From Nereocystis luetkeana (Eukaryota > Sar > Phaeophyceae > Laminariales > Laminariaceae): a DNA stretch of 64,000 bases. A program made the position numbers and the translations under genes. The stretch is taken from contig JARUPZ010000020.1 in the NCBI GenBank assembly GCA_031213475.1, positions 4,425,313 to 4,489,312 of the forward strand, in the 5' to 3' direction. Below are positions 34,984 through 45,600 of this stretch, piece after piece (positions within the stretch are counted from its first letter, which is position 1; every line of letters starts with the position of its first letter). The notes beneath the pieces were generated by a model that saw only the letters and a program-made list of their open reading frames with translations, searched no databases and was not told the origin of the DNA.

Positions 34984-35530
34984 ATTGTTGTCGTTGTTGT
35001 CGTTGTGTGGTGTGTGTTGTGTGTTGGTGTTGTGTGTGTTGTTGTCTTTGTCGGCGTACCTGTGGCCACTATTGTTGTCTCGTGCTCTTGTGATTCTTTT
35101 TTGTCGTAGTTGTGGCTAACTATTGTTGTCTCGTGCTTTTTCTCTTCTTTTTCGTCGGAGGTCCGTAGCCTTTACACAGGGGTAAAAAAAAATGTTTTTT
35201 TCTCGGAATTACTCCGCGCGATGCACGTGCGCGATCAGGCTGCCGCGGGACGTCCATGGAAACCCTGTTTTCCTGCAAGCCATTTGTGTTTCCACGGGCG
35301 CAGCCACCCCGCCCGCTGGCAGACTGTTTCTTTCCCATGCGACACGTCGTGTCACGACACCGCGTCCTGTGCCGGCCTGTTTGCAGGTGTACTCCGCGTT
35401 TCGTCTGGTGAAGAGAGCGGCCGATTTGGGCAAAACGGTCGTTGTCGTGAACCTGGGAGACACGCGCGCGGAACGGTCGGGCCTCGACGTTTTGAAGGCG
35501 AGCTTAACAACAGCAGAGGGGGAAGGGTAG
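29796..35530 (+). CDS. SIRT4: Mitochondrial class II sirtuin (SIRT4-like)
   Basis: Exons 29796-30026, 30990-31189, 31609-31726, 32074-32142, 32695-32931, 33846-33953, 35387-35530; all phases fit, giving 368 codons plus TAG. Sirtuins use NAD+ to deacylate lysines or ADP-ribosylate proteins. Visible motifs in order: [16 protein letters not shown] (NAD binding), [31 protein letters not shown], the catalytic-His DLHG, zinc pairs C-M-S-C and [25 protein letters not shown] and VNLGDTR. The [16 protein letters not shown] and FFGD patterns are class II. The first exon begins [20 protein letters not shown], with many Arg/Ser/Thr and no acid, as in a mitochondrial leader. The C-terminus ends shortly after LDVLK, without the usual CGE.L..L tail. 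It is head to head with gene C. Confidence 0.92.
30578..30658. repeat. About 20-bp tandem repeat in sirtuin intron 1
   Basis: TTCGGTATGGCGACAGAGTA-like unit four times with variation. Confidence 0.82.
32936..33147 (+). repeat. 105-bp intronic tandem duplication in the sirtuin gene
   Basis: Two practically identical 105-bp units begin at 32936 and 33041, just inside the intron after the zinc-finger exon. The unit contains TTCGGCAAAGTATGTGG and a run of nine C. The near identity means a recent duplication. Confidence 0.9.
34910..35035. repeat. GTT trinucleotide repeat
   Basis: TTGTTGTTG runs with a few GTC and GTG variants, in the last intron of the sirtuin gene. Confidence 0.92.
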
Positions 35531-35759
35531 CATCGCAAGAGTGTTGTTAAGAACGTTTTTGCGCGTTCGTACAAAATGCCGTAGGGGGTGGGGAGGGATG
35601 CTTGCACTCTGCAAGCGTTTCAATACAATGATGGATTGTGTTGTAGTGCGTTTGTTACGAGGACGTACTGGGTAACGCTCGCACAATTGTCGTTTGTTCT
35701 TCGGCTCTTGTGGGCTGATCGAGCTATAGTGCTACATGCCCCCCCCCCCATACCCCCCT

Positions 35760-36285
35760 CCTAGGGTTGGCGTCGATTGGCAGCGATACTGTAAACATGC
35801 CGCCTACTACGTGATCTAGACAACCAGGGTACCGCTTTTATTTATTTTGTTGGCGGTCGACCGGTCACAGCTGATGGCCAAGTCAGACCATTTGTGCGAG
35901 GTGAAGAACCTTTACTCCGCACAAGGGGAATGATCGTATCACGTAGTGTTCATGGTAGGCACCCAAGAGACAGGTACATAGTAGTCCCATTGCTGTCTCT
36001 GGAAGTGGCTACACCGGAAATTAAATCAACTCATTGAAGTTGTCATCAATATGCAAGTCCGCCTCACAAGCGGTTCTTAGTAGGATACAGCTCACCTTTC
36101 ATACGACTCGCCGGACACCTCACGGCGGTTGGCGCTTGGTGCAAGCAGTGTCTGCCTGGTAGGTGAAAACCCGACGTGCTCCGTCCCGGCATTGTAGGGG
36201 TGCGGGGGTCTATGGTCATACAACGACGTCCATGCATGTTATCGAGTACATCTCTCCTATCGAGTACACCCCCCCCCATGATACC
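35760..36285 (+). repeat. C-run interspersed element (R1), long copy
   Basis: Begins after a C run with a GGTTGGCGTCG block, contains GTGCGAGGTGAAGAACC, TCATTGAAGTTGTC and GCAAGTCCGCCTCAC, then GGTCGGTGAAAACCC and ATCGAGTACA, and ends in a run of C. About 525 bp. A shorter copy follows directly. Confidence 0.85.
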
Positions 36286-36560
36286 TATTGCTGTTTCCAG
36301 AAGTGCCTACACCAGAAAACGAAGAGAAAGCTGCCATCCGTTGCAAGTCCGCCTCACGTGCGGTTCTTATAAATAGTAGAATCCAGCTTACCCTTCGAGC
36401 GACTCGTCCAACACCTCACGGCACTTGGCGCTTGGTGCATTTCTACGTCTGCCTGGTCGGTGAAAACCCAACGTGCTCCGTCCCCGCACTATAGGGATGC
36501 GAGGGTCTATGGCCATAACACTACGGCCACGCATGACATGGGCACACACCCCCCCTTCTC
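36286..36560 (+). repeat. R1 copy directly after the long copy
   Basis: Starts within the element at CCTATTGCTGTTTCCAGAAG (the ATTGCTGTCTCTGGAAG part of the long form) and ends GCACACACCCCCCC. Diverged from its neighbour, so not a simple recent duplicate. Confidence 0.8.
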
Positions 36561-37907
36561 CTCCTCGAGAGGGGAGCGTGTTCAATGGCCGAAACACTAA
36601 GGCGAGCAACGAATGAGTATGCCTTTCCCCCCCCCCTGCTCCCGTTTGCCGACGTCTGTTATTTTTGCAGGTGGAAGGGGGTGTAAGCAGCGTGTTGCCG
36701 CTGCTTTTGTAGATTTTTTTGTTTTTTTAAGTAGGTCGTTGTGCCGCCTACACCTAGAGATTCTCGGCCGTACAATGTGGGCGTATATCAAAGGAGACGA
36801 ATTTTTAGCCAGCTTACACACCAGGTGCCTGATACATGGTAAGGAGGCACACATAAAACGGGAAGGCGCTACTCACCTCGGGGGCAGGGGGGAAAACGGC
36901 CCGTGGGAACAGCAGCCGGTTCTGCTGTTGCAACGGGAGCGACGGCTTAAAATTGGCCCACGACACGTAACCTAAATGTGGAAGTGTCGTGAGCCTGAGC
37001 TTGATTTAACCAATTCGCCGGAGGATAAATAAGAGTAAACAAAAGCTAGACAGAGGGGTAGAGAGGCGTTTCCAGCCAAGGACGAGGACAACGGCGCACG
37101 GCCATGAGAAACGCGACACACAAAACAACATTGTTAGAGAAAATTGTGTTTTTGTAACGCGATTTCCTGGGAATGAATGATAATGTTTGAGCGCACCATG
37201 TGCGTTATCCGTGGAGACGGATAGGTTCGGGCGGATACTCAATCTACTCGGGAGGAAATGCGGTTGCAATGCCGGAACGGTTACGGGGGGGCGTCGGTTG
37301 CTTTTGTACCTGGTACTTTTTTTGTACAAAAACGCAACGTATAAACACGAACGAATTATTAGCGCTCCATCCAGATACTGCTTGCTGTAGATCCTGGGCC
37401 GAATGAAGCGTGGTCCCTCGCAGGCAAACCCAATATGACAAGACACAGACAAGCATCGGGCATCTTTCGCCGGGTCACGCTGCTACGCGAGCGAAATACT
37501 AAGATACCGTCACCGAAAACGTATCTCTGGGGAAACAGAACTCTGCGACGCACACTGCTTTACCTCGGCCAACTCACTTGTAAATAAAGTCGTCTGTCTG
37601 GTCGTCGCACAAGAAAAATATGGAGATCTCGAATCCGGTTGTTGAAAGGTAAGGTTCGCACGCGATTCAGCCCCAGCAATTATTGTAGAGTCTCTCGCAC
37701 GACTCGTCCGAACCTGGCGCTGCGCTGGCAAGCCTAGGGCTTCTTGGCCCGTGGCGATGTGTACGGTGCGTGTGGTGGTGGATCAGTGTGTGGGTGTGGG
37801 TGGTGCGCTGTGGTGTGGTGCGTGTTCATGTGTTCAAGTCGATCCAAGAAAAAAAATATTCGGCGCATCAAGGAGCGAGGTTGTTTATCTTCCAACCCCG
37901 TATATTT

Positions 37908-37985
37908 GTTTGTTTGCCGTTTTACTTTTTCAGGTCTTCTCGCTGATCTTTGCTGTATGAACAAACCTATCTTCAAGCGACTACA
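37908..37985 (+). other. Exon-like block, copy 1
   Basis: TACTTTTTCAG acceptor followed by a frame reading LLADLCCMNKPIFKRL. A second copy lies at 38817-38895. Within the frame the copies differ only at third codon positions. Confidence 0.4.
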
Positions 37986-38576
37986 ATTTCGGGGGACCGT
38001 TTCGTATTGTCTGACGCCAAGTAGGGGCTAGGCATAGTTGACAACCGCAGGGCGGAGACGGCAGTCTGGGTAGCAAGGTACCAGGCGGATTAACAGGGAG
38101 AGCCTGCCTACACTACTCGTACCACAAACTGCTGCCGCCACCTGGAGGGTGCTTTAGGCTTTGGTCTGCCTGGTATTTTCCCTTTGTTATTTTTACCTTG
38201 GTTCTTTGTCTTACTCTGTTTACTGTGGTGTTTTTGTTCTTTTTTCTTTTTTCCCAGCTTGTTCTTTTTCAAGTGTTGGCCACGCCACCTCGCCTGCGGG
38301 GGGGGGGCACGACAGATTGTTTCTTCTAGTTTTTGCCTTCATTTTTTTTCTTTTTCTCTTTCGATTTGTCTCCTTTGTTTTTGTTTTCTCTTTGATTGTT
38401 TCCTTTCGTTTCTCTATTTCATAGAATGTGTATGTCGTGCCTGTCGTATGTATTAATAGTATGATGATACGCATTGCATTGCCCACTGCTGTGCTTACTG
38501 CATACCAGGGTAGGTGGCAACGTAGTATCTCTGTGGCGTAGCTTTGTGACCACATAACTTGTATCTCTGTTCTAGG

Positions 38577-38619
38577 ATTGAAGAATCGGCACGGACACTG
38601 GTTGTGCTGGATGTCGACG
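38577..38619 (+). CDS. Orphan exon-like block with a HAD-type motif
   Basis: Between an acceptor CTGTTCTAG and a donor GACGG|GTAAAA lies one frame reading IEESARTLVVLDVDG. The hhhhDxDG pattern is motif I of haloacid-dehalogenase phosphatases, but with only 14 codons and no neighbouring exon in phase this is tentative. Confidence 0.25.
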
Positions 38620-38656
38620 GGTAAAAAAGATTTAATGTGAAGAACCACACACATAC

Positions 38657-38774
38657 CAGGTAGTAAATAGAACCAAATAAATGTTGTTTTCGAATTAATA
38701 GTAAAAATTGCTAAATATATGGGTTTTTGTCTGTACCATAGGTCCTATCTACTCTGTATGGTCCCCCGTAATAC
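38657..38774. mobile_element. TIR element M1 (one end decayed)
   Basis: Right end ATGGTCCCCCGTAATAC and the core AAATATATGGGTTTTTGTCT are intact. The left end is GTAGTAAATAGAACCAAATA without the CGGGGGACC part. Confidence 0.7.
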
Positions 38775-38816
38775 GTACGTCCGTACCTGATACTACTGCT
38801 GTATGTACCGCCCCGT

Positions 38817-38895
38817 ATATTTTCCGTTACTTTTTCAGGTCTTCTCGCTGACCTTTGCTGTATGAACAAGCCAATCTTCAAGCGACTATTATTTT
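38817..38895 (+). other. Exon-like block, copy 2
   Basis: Second copy of the 37908-37985 block, with the same acceptor-like TACTTTTTCAG and the same LLADLCCMNKPIFKRL frame. The three differences over about 47 bp are all synonymous. Sequence after the block diverges. Confidence 0.4.
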
Positions 38896-39588
38896 TAATA
38901 TGAATACTACGTACCGCAGTTGGCTGTTGTCACGCGGAAAGTTACGGCAGTACCAGCACCACAAACAGTAGCTCTCTACTACTGTGTACTGCTGTCTAAT
39001 ATTAATACTATTCTTTAATAGGTACCAAGTATCTCGTCGTGTCACACCTGGAACGTACGAGTGCTACATGGCATGATGAACGCGTGTTCAAACAAAAATA
39101 ATATTGGACAAGTCTAGCTCCTGTCGACACCTACGGGGGTATTAATGCATGCCAGGGGTACCTGGTATACTTTCGGCTGGGTCGTTTTTATCGGAGAGCT
39201 TTTCCTTTTCCATAATTTCCATATTTTTTTCGTGCAATTTCTTTAGCTTCCAGATTTTCCTGGGTTTTTTTTTCCTATTATTATTTGAAATCTAATGCTT
39301 TCCTGAGTTTGTTGCTTCTGAAGATTTTCACAAATTGTTACAGAACCCCTCCTTCCGATCTTGATACATGTGTTTCCAATTATTTCCACACTTATTACTT
39401 GTGAAATCGGGGGGTATTCTGGCTCTCTACGTACCGTGGATCATTTAATGTACGTATTGGATTGGATGAGGCCTCCTGCGCCGGCCTGTTTGGTCCCGCC
39501 CATATTTCGTCACGCCTCCTTTCAGATAGCCTTTTTTTCGTTGACCGCTGGTCCGGGGCAGAACTGCTTCACCCAAACTTGATTGAAC

Positions 39589-39801
39589 TCAGTCCTTACC
39601 CGCACACGCCGCAAAGTCCTTTCTGAACTCCGGCGACAACGGTAGCTCGCTAGCGTCCGCGTAGCTCTGGCCTCGTTTCTTCTTGCTACCCCGCACTTGT
39701 CCGCTCGAAATAGCCCCGATGTAGTACTTCGCAACTGATTCTGTCTTCCAGCCACCAATTTTCATTATCTCGTCCACAGCCGTCCCGAAATGGCGCGACA
39801 A
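39589..39801 (-). pseudogene. Tyrosine recombinase C-terminal remnant (Crypton/DIRS-type or phage-integrase-like)
   Basis: A 70-codon open frame ending in a stop. It carries FGTAVDEIMKIGGWKTESVA followed by KYYIG, the typical last block of tyrosine recombinases (h..G.s.dEI...GgWk(T/S)..va..Yi, with the nucleophilic Tyr). The tail is basic (GSKKKRG). The upstream catalytic blocks (Arg, His-x-x-Arg) are not found in frame, so this looks like a decayed element end rather than an intact gene. It could be from a Crypton, a DIRS element or an integrated virus. Confidence 0.55.
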
Positions 39802-40754
39802 ACTCTACTCCCGAGGTTTCGGGAGCGAAAGGAAGAAGTGACCTCGCTTCGATACAAATTCCGAGAAATTTCGATATAATCAATGGTTCCATTATTTGTG
39901 CCAAATTTGAGTCCGTGGATTGGATCTCCATTTTACGCCCATTTTTTTCACCGTATTTTTTTTTTCCGTCTGAAGTCCCACTAGGGTTATAACCTCAACC
40001 AACCTTCTGCACTACCACGACCTGTTGCTGTTGCCTTTTCTCCACCCTTCTTTTTTTTTTCCCCCGCTCGTCTGCGCTGCTTCTAATTACATCGACGGAG
40101 CAACAGCAGTGCAGGTTCCGCCTGCAACTACACGCGAGTAGGGAACCGACACCTGGTGTGCGTGCTATACCTTTCCCCATATTCTAGATACGATTTTGAC
40201 ATGTACCTGGTGTTTGACGTGCTTTCAGCGGGTTGTTGGCATGCTCTCAACATGTTAATAATAAGGAAAATCCATCACACGATCTGCTGTTGTTGACAAA
40301 TAACGGTGTTATTTCCCCATTCCCTTGGATCCCCCCCCCTCCCCCCCCCTCCCCCTGTCATACGGCTACGTCCATGCATGACCACGAGTACACCCCCCCC
40401 CCCCCCCCCCCGCGCGCGCGCCACTCTATCCCGACGACCTGTCCTCAAACCATCGCAGCCGTGCTTACCGAAGGGCCCGTCATTCGCCAGCAGGAAACAA
40501 ACGCGTTGCTCTGCGCTTGTCGTCACATACCGAAAGTGGTACTAAAGCGTACCCTTGAGCCCGCCGCAAACCGGTGACAACGCAAACTACGACGGTATTA
40601 TGCCCGCGGGAAAGCATGGCGAAGAGACCCCAAGGTGCCCGTCAGCCCCCGGATTGGCACCGTGCGTATACCATGAAGATGGAGTGACGCAACCAGGGGT
40701 GCACGTGAAAGAAAAACGACACCCCACTGCCCAGTTTCGAGACCCAGACAGGGG

Positions 40755-41050
40755 GGGGGGGGGTACTCGATAGGAGAGATGTACTCGACTTCATGCATGG
40801 CCGTAGTCGTAAGACCATAAACCCTCGCATCTCCTTGCAATGCCAGGACGGAACATGTCGCGTTTTCACCGACCAGGCAGACGTTGCTTTCCCCAAGCCA
40901 GGGGCGGGGGGGTGTACTATGTACTCGATCTCATGCATGGCCGTAGTCGTATGACCATAGAGCAGGGGGCGGGGGGGGGAGGGCGTACTCATTTGTTGCT
41001 TGCCTTAGTCATTTGACCATTGACACGCATCCCTTTCGAGACCGGGGGGG
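40755..41050 (-). repeat. Two R1 copies and an R2 copy
   Basis: A run of 12 G then GTACTCGATAGGAGAGATGT (40763 on), a second start at about 40905, and then GGCGTACTCATTTGTTGCTT (R2) near 40982. A short plus-orientation R1 end is also present at 40365-40405. Confidence 0.78.
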
Positions 41051-41744
41051 GTATTATAAAACTTTAGTATTGTCAGAAATATTGTCATTGGCTACATGTC
41101 ATACTTCAGTATCATACGCTATTCTTCTTCGTACCAGGTACGTTACATACGTTCTTTTTTTGCTCAATCAAACATTTCCACTTCAAGGAGAAGCGACGCC
41201 GTGGGTGAGGGACCAACCAGCAAATAAAGTAACGCTTTGAGGTCATACATGCCGTAGGATGCGAGATTGAAGCATCACACGCAGCTTGCAAAGATAAGTT
41301 TCGACGAAGTTCTCGATTTCTCACAGCCGAGTTGCCTTTTTGATGTTCACCACAACGGCTTTCTTCTCAAGATATCGAAATTAAATATCACTACCACTAT
41401 GCATCATGTGCCAACCAGCGTCTTTCGGCGAATCCACCACTACTTCGCCTTCAAATGTGCGGTACATGACCGAGCAGAAAACTGCCGCCCTCTGCAAAAT
41501 ACCACGACACCTCTCCTTCTTTCTCGTTCTGAGCACAACCCGCCTGCTGCTGCTGCTACTGCTACTGCTGCTGCTGCTGGTACTGCTGCCTTCAACACTC
41601 ACAGATCTACGATATGGCGCGCGGCGCATACAGGGGCAGAACGCGAAAACACCACCCCCCTCCCTGCCAACCCGCTCTCTGCACGAGCGGGGGTGTGAAG
41701 TGTACCGCTAAAACGGTGCCATCGATAAAGTCGGCCAACATTTG

Positions 41745-42130
41745 ATATCACCCGAGGACTACCAGGTATATATGGGGATACAATATCACCCACACCATAT
41801 TGATACGGATGTAATGCCACCCATAAGTGTAGGTAATACCACCCGTATATATATGTGTCACAGGGATTCAAAATCACCCAGATGGGTATCACAGGGGGCA
41901 AAAAAAGTAAACCAGATGGGGATCACAGGGATTCGAAATCACTTAAGCATAGGTACAGTACGCTGTCATACGGGGGCAGTGCATCACCCGTGCAGGTACC
42001 AAAGGGACGAACATAATCCATACAAAGGTATCTATTCATAGATAACAAGGATTTGAAAACACTCACGCTACAGAGTACATATGGGTACCATGAGGACTAC
42101 ACATCACCCATGTCATGTACCAGGTACGTG
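41745..42130. repeat. Degenerate tandem repeat of ATCACCC / GGGTATCACAGG
   Basis: Blocks such as GGTATCACAGGGATTCAAAATCACCCAG recur every 40-60 bp with many changes. Located just downstream of the MMS19 stop codon. Confidence 0.65.
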
Positions 42131-42542
42131 TTCTGCATTGTAGAGGATACATATAAATATCACCCATAAACACGTATCGTCGGGAAGGCGCATGCAAGGT
42201 ATACCTCGGCCCAGTGTGCGACTCGACCCCGGTTCCCCCACACCGGGAACGCGCGTCCCAACGCTATCGCTCGAAACGGCAAAAAGCTCCTCCGTCAGCG
42301 CGAGAAAATCGTGAGAAACGGGCAGCCTTAGAGGCGAAGGGGAAGAAGACCACCGAGCGAAAAAAAACCCAGCAGAAACGACGCAAGACGCTGGGAGAAA
42401 CTGCACCCCAGCCCCCCTATCCCCTACCCCCCCTCAACTCCCCGACACCCCTCCCACCCTCTCTATCCTCCATATCCCTACCCCCCTACAACCCCCCGCC
42501 CCCCCCCCGCCCTCCTCCACCCGCCCACCCCAGCGTGTCCCA

Positions 42543-42638
42543 TTAGCCTAGGAGGAACCAAACGTTACGCGCCTCTGCGGCGGCTTGCCGCACGGCGCGT
42601 CGGTTGTCGTCTAGGGGTGTCCTCAATCGGCGCGTCAC
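42543..42638 (-). CDS. MMS19: MMS19 terminal exon and stop
   Basis: A 96-bp exon after CTCTCCAG. Encodes VTRRLRTPLDDNRRAVRQAA and EARNVWFLLG then TAA. This is the family C-terminus (PLDDKKR.VR...R..WFLLG) almost unchanged, which fixes the 3' end of the gene. Confidence 0.92.
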   Translation of the reverse strand: MTRRLRTPLDDNRRAVRQAAAEARNVWFLLG

Positions 42639-45600
42639 CTGGAGAGAGTTAGAGTGGGGGGGGGGGGGAGGAGGGGGTGGGGGCGTACCCATTTGTTGCT
42701 TGCCTTAGTTATTTGACCATTGATGTTTCGAAACGGAGGGGGGGGGGGGGGCGGGGAAGTGGGGGGGGGGGGGAGGGAAGGGGAGAGACAGACAGACAGA
42801 GAAAGAGAGAGGCAGAGAGGGAGAAAAGGAGAAATAGATAAAAGGAAGAGAGAAAGTATTGAAACTGAAAGTTAAAGCGACGGTCTAAATTTCAAGTACT
42901 AATAGGTAGTACCATGTGAAAAAAGAGGACAGACGGTGATTTCCCTTACAACCCACACGCACGGTCCTCGCAGCAGCAGCAGCAGAGCGAGAAACACGAC
43001 GATGCACATCGAAGTATAGCTTGGTCATTTGACCCAAAACGGGAAATTTGTGAGTGATCAGACATCTGGCACAGACTCTACAATCGCGCCAAGTCACTGT
43101 AGCTTAGCTTTTTTTTCCACCTCAATCACCACCCGCTCACGTGCGTACAATAGTATCTGCAGAAAGAGAGCACCTCAACAAAACAAGGCCAGACCGTAAA
43201 CGTAGAACAAAAGAGGAAGAACTCGAACGAAAACAAAGAGACAAATGAAAAACACAACAGGAACACAAGACGAAAAAACAGCAAATAATAAAGCAATCCC
43301 CCCGAAATATAACAAAGACCGAAAAAAAAAAAAAGAGTCCGCGTTCTGCGGACGTTACCCCGCTTTTACATCAACATCAGTGAACCCCGCCCCCTCGCCA
43401 CCTGCACACCCATTCACCCACCCACCCACCCACCCACCTGCGTCTTAAAGGGGTGCAGGCGCGAGTAAGGCAGCGCCGTCAAGCCCATCAGGCACTGCAC
43501 CGCCCTGAAGCGCTCCACCGCGCCCACCCCGACCCCCAAACCCCCCTCGTCGTACGGCACGGGCTTCTCCCTTCGACGACCTTCACCACCGCCACCGCTA
43601 CCGCTGCTACTGCGGCTACCACCTCGACCCTCCGCCAAGGACAGCAGCAGCGGTATCACCGAAGACATGTGCTGGCCGAAGGCGGCGAGGAAATCCCGCG
43701 ACAGCACCTGGTAGCATCGGCCAGCGCCGTGGAGGCGGTGCCGGGGGGGGCACAGGGGGAGGGGGGGTGACTGTTTTCCGTCGAGGTATGGTCGTTACCA
43801 GCGTGGCGGGGGGGGGGGGGGGGTTGTGTCTCCAGACTTAGCTACCGTGGAAGGGGGGGGGGGAGGGGGGGGGGGTTATATGCCCAGACTTAAGTACCGT
43901 GGAAGGGGGGGGGGAGGGGTTGGAGGGGAGGGGAGTGGTTTTCGTCGAGGCTCGGTCGCCGCCATGTGGTCCCGAAAAATAAGCAGCGCAAGTTTGGCCC
44001 CCGCTTTTGCTCGCAGCATCGTTGGAACGCGGTAAACCTGTTGGGTTTCGACGGGCTTGATCTTGTCAAGGTCGGCCGGTCCTTCCTCTCCAACACCGAT
44101 ACAAACGCAATCTCCAACATCACTAAAAATACCAACACCACCAACACCACCACCAACACCTACCAGGTATCGAATAACACCAACAACATCATCATCCCCG
44201 CCACCGACACCATTGCCAGTATATCTGCCATCACCACCACCAACAACAACACCACTCTCTACCACTACAACTAGCAACACCACCAACGACATCAGCGACT
44301 CTGCAGGCCTTCTCTTCCCCCCCCCCCCCCCCCTCTCCTCCTCCCCCCTCTCGACGGCCTCCGCTACCTGAAACGTCTCCAGTGCCGCCGCCTGAAGCGG
44401 CGGGTACTCCGAGCCCAAGGCCTGCACAAGCGCCACCACGACAGCTTCCAGCTCCTGCGACATCGCCTCCGGAGGAACTCCCCTCGCCAGGTGAAGCAGC
44501 GCTAGCAATGCGGGGACGCGTTTGTTCGCTCCCCTCCCTGTAGACGCGTCCTTGGTCCCTGCTCTTCCCCCTCCGTCGCTGCTGTTGTTGTTGCTGCTGT
44601 TGCCGAGTCGGGTGGAAAAGTCTTGCACCGAATCGTCGTCCGATTCGGTAGCATTTTCTTCTGGGATGGTTCGGGTGCCGGTTGCTCCGGCCGTCGACCC
44701 CCCTCCTGCCCCTCCCCTCGCCGCCGCCCTCGCCCCCCTAGCCGCGGCTAGCAGCTTGGGAAACGTCTGGCGAAAGACAAAATAGCGAGCGAAAAAAAAA
44801 AAACAATGCAGGGGAGGCGCGCAGGAATCGTGCCGGGTAGTGGTGTATTGAATCGTATCGTACCGTACTATGTCGTACTATACCGTCCAACATGGTATGG
44901 TATCGTACCGTATCGTTCTGTATTTCATGGTAAGGTAGGCACGGTGTCAACCATCACACCCCACAATCAACATCAACATCAACACCCAACACTGAACACC
45001 AACATCCAAAGTCCACAACCAAAATCAACACCGACACCATAACACCCAACACGTAAGCCAACGCCGTAACCAATCCCAACAACACGATAACAAAAAACTC
45101 AACAAACAAAATCAACAACACTAAAACCCAATACTACAATCAACACCGGAGCCAAAACTCAATAGACCGAAACCGAAAAACCCCAGCATACCCAAGACAC
45201 CAAAATCTGACACCAAACCCAAACCCATTCTCCAACTTCCCGCTGCACCTGCACGAAAAACCGCTGCCTCCAGAGGGGGGACACCCTTGCCCCGCCCCCG
45301 CCCCGGCTACCGCTTCCGCCGCCTTCAGCGTCCGTCCTGAGGGCTTCCCCTCCTTCCCCGAGCACGACGCCGAACGCGGCCGAAGCGGCTAGGGCCCGGG
45401 CACTGTGCCGCCCCACCCTCGCCCCCGCCCGAGCCGCCTCCGACGAAACAATTGCGTCGTCGCCGTTAGCGTCGGTGATCTCGGCAGCGGTTTCTTTTAA
45501 CGGAGCCCGTTCGTCTGATTCTGAAGTCTGACATTTATTTAGCGCGGAGGGGGAGGGGGGAGGAGGGGGGGGGGGGGGGGAAGGAGGGGATGGGCGGGAA

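Larger units (their letters stand above)
35531..39588. other. Intergenic, between sirtuin and recombinase remnant
   Basis: Holds two R1 copies, the two exon-like blocks, the HAD-like block and an M1 relic. From 38.1 to 38.45 kb it is strikingly T-rich. No complete gene seen. Confidence 0.5.
39802..42542. other. Intergenic, downstream of MMS19
   Basis: R1 and R2 copies, a CTG-rich stretch at 41548-41590 and the degenerate repeat at 41.75-42.13 kb. A 143-codon plus frame (41267-41698, containing MHHVPTSVFRRIHHYFAFK) has no supporting context. Confidence 0.45.

Noticed and set aside
34797..35109. Frames of poly-Cys, poly-Leu, poly-Val and poly-Gln/Thr
   Set aside because: GTT repeat in the last sirtuin intron.
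43876..44360. Extension of the 250-codon minus frame beyond the donor at 44368
   Set aside because: The conserved HEAT block ends exactly at TTTCAG|GTAGCG and the next conserved block starts at 43707, so the rest is intron.
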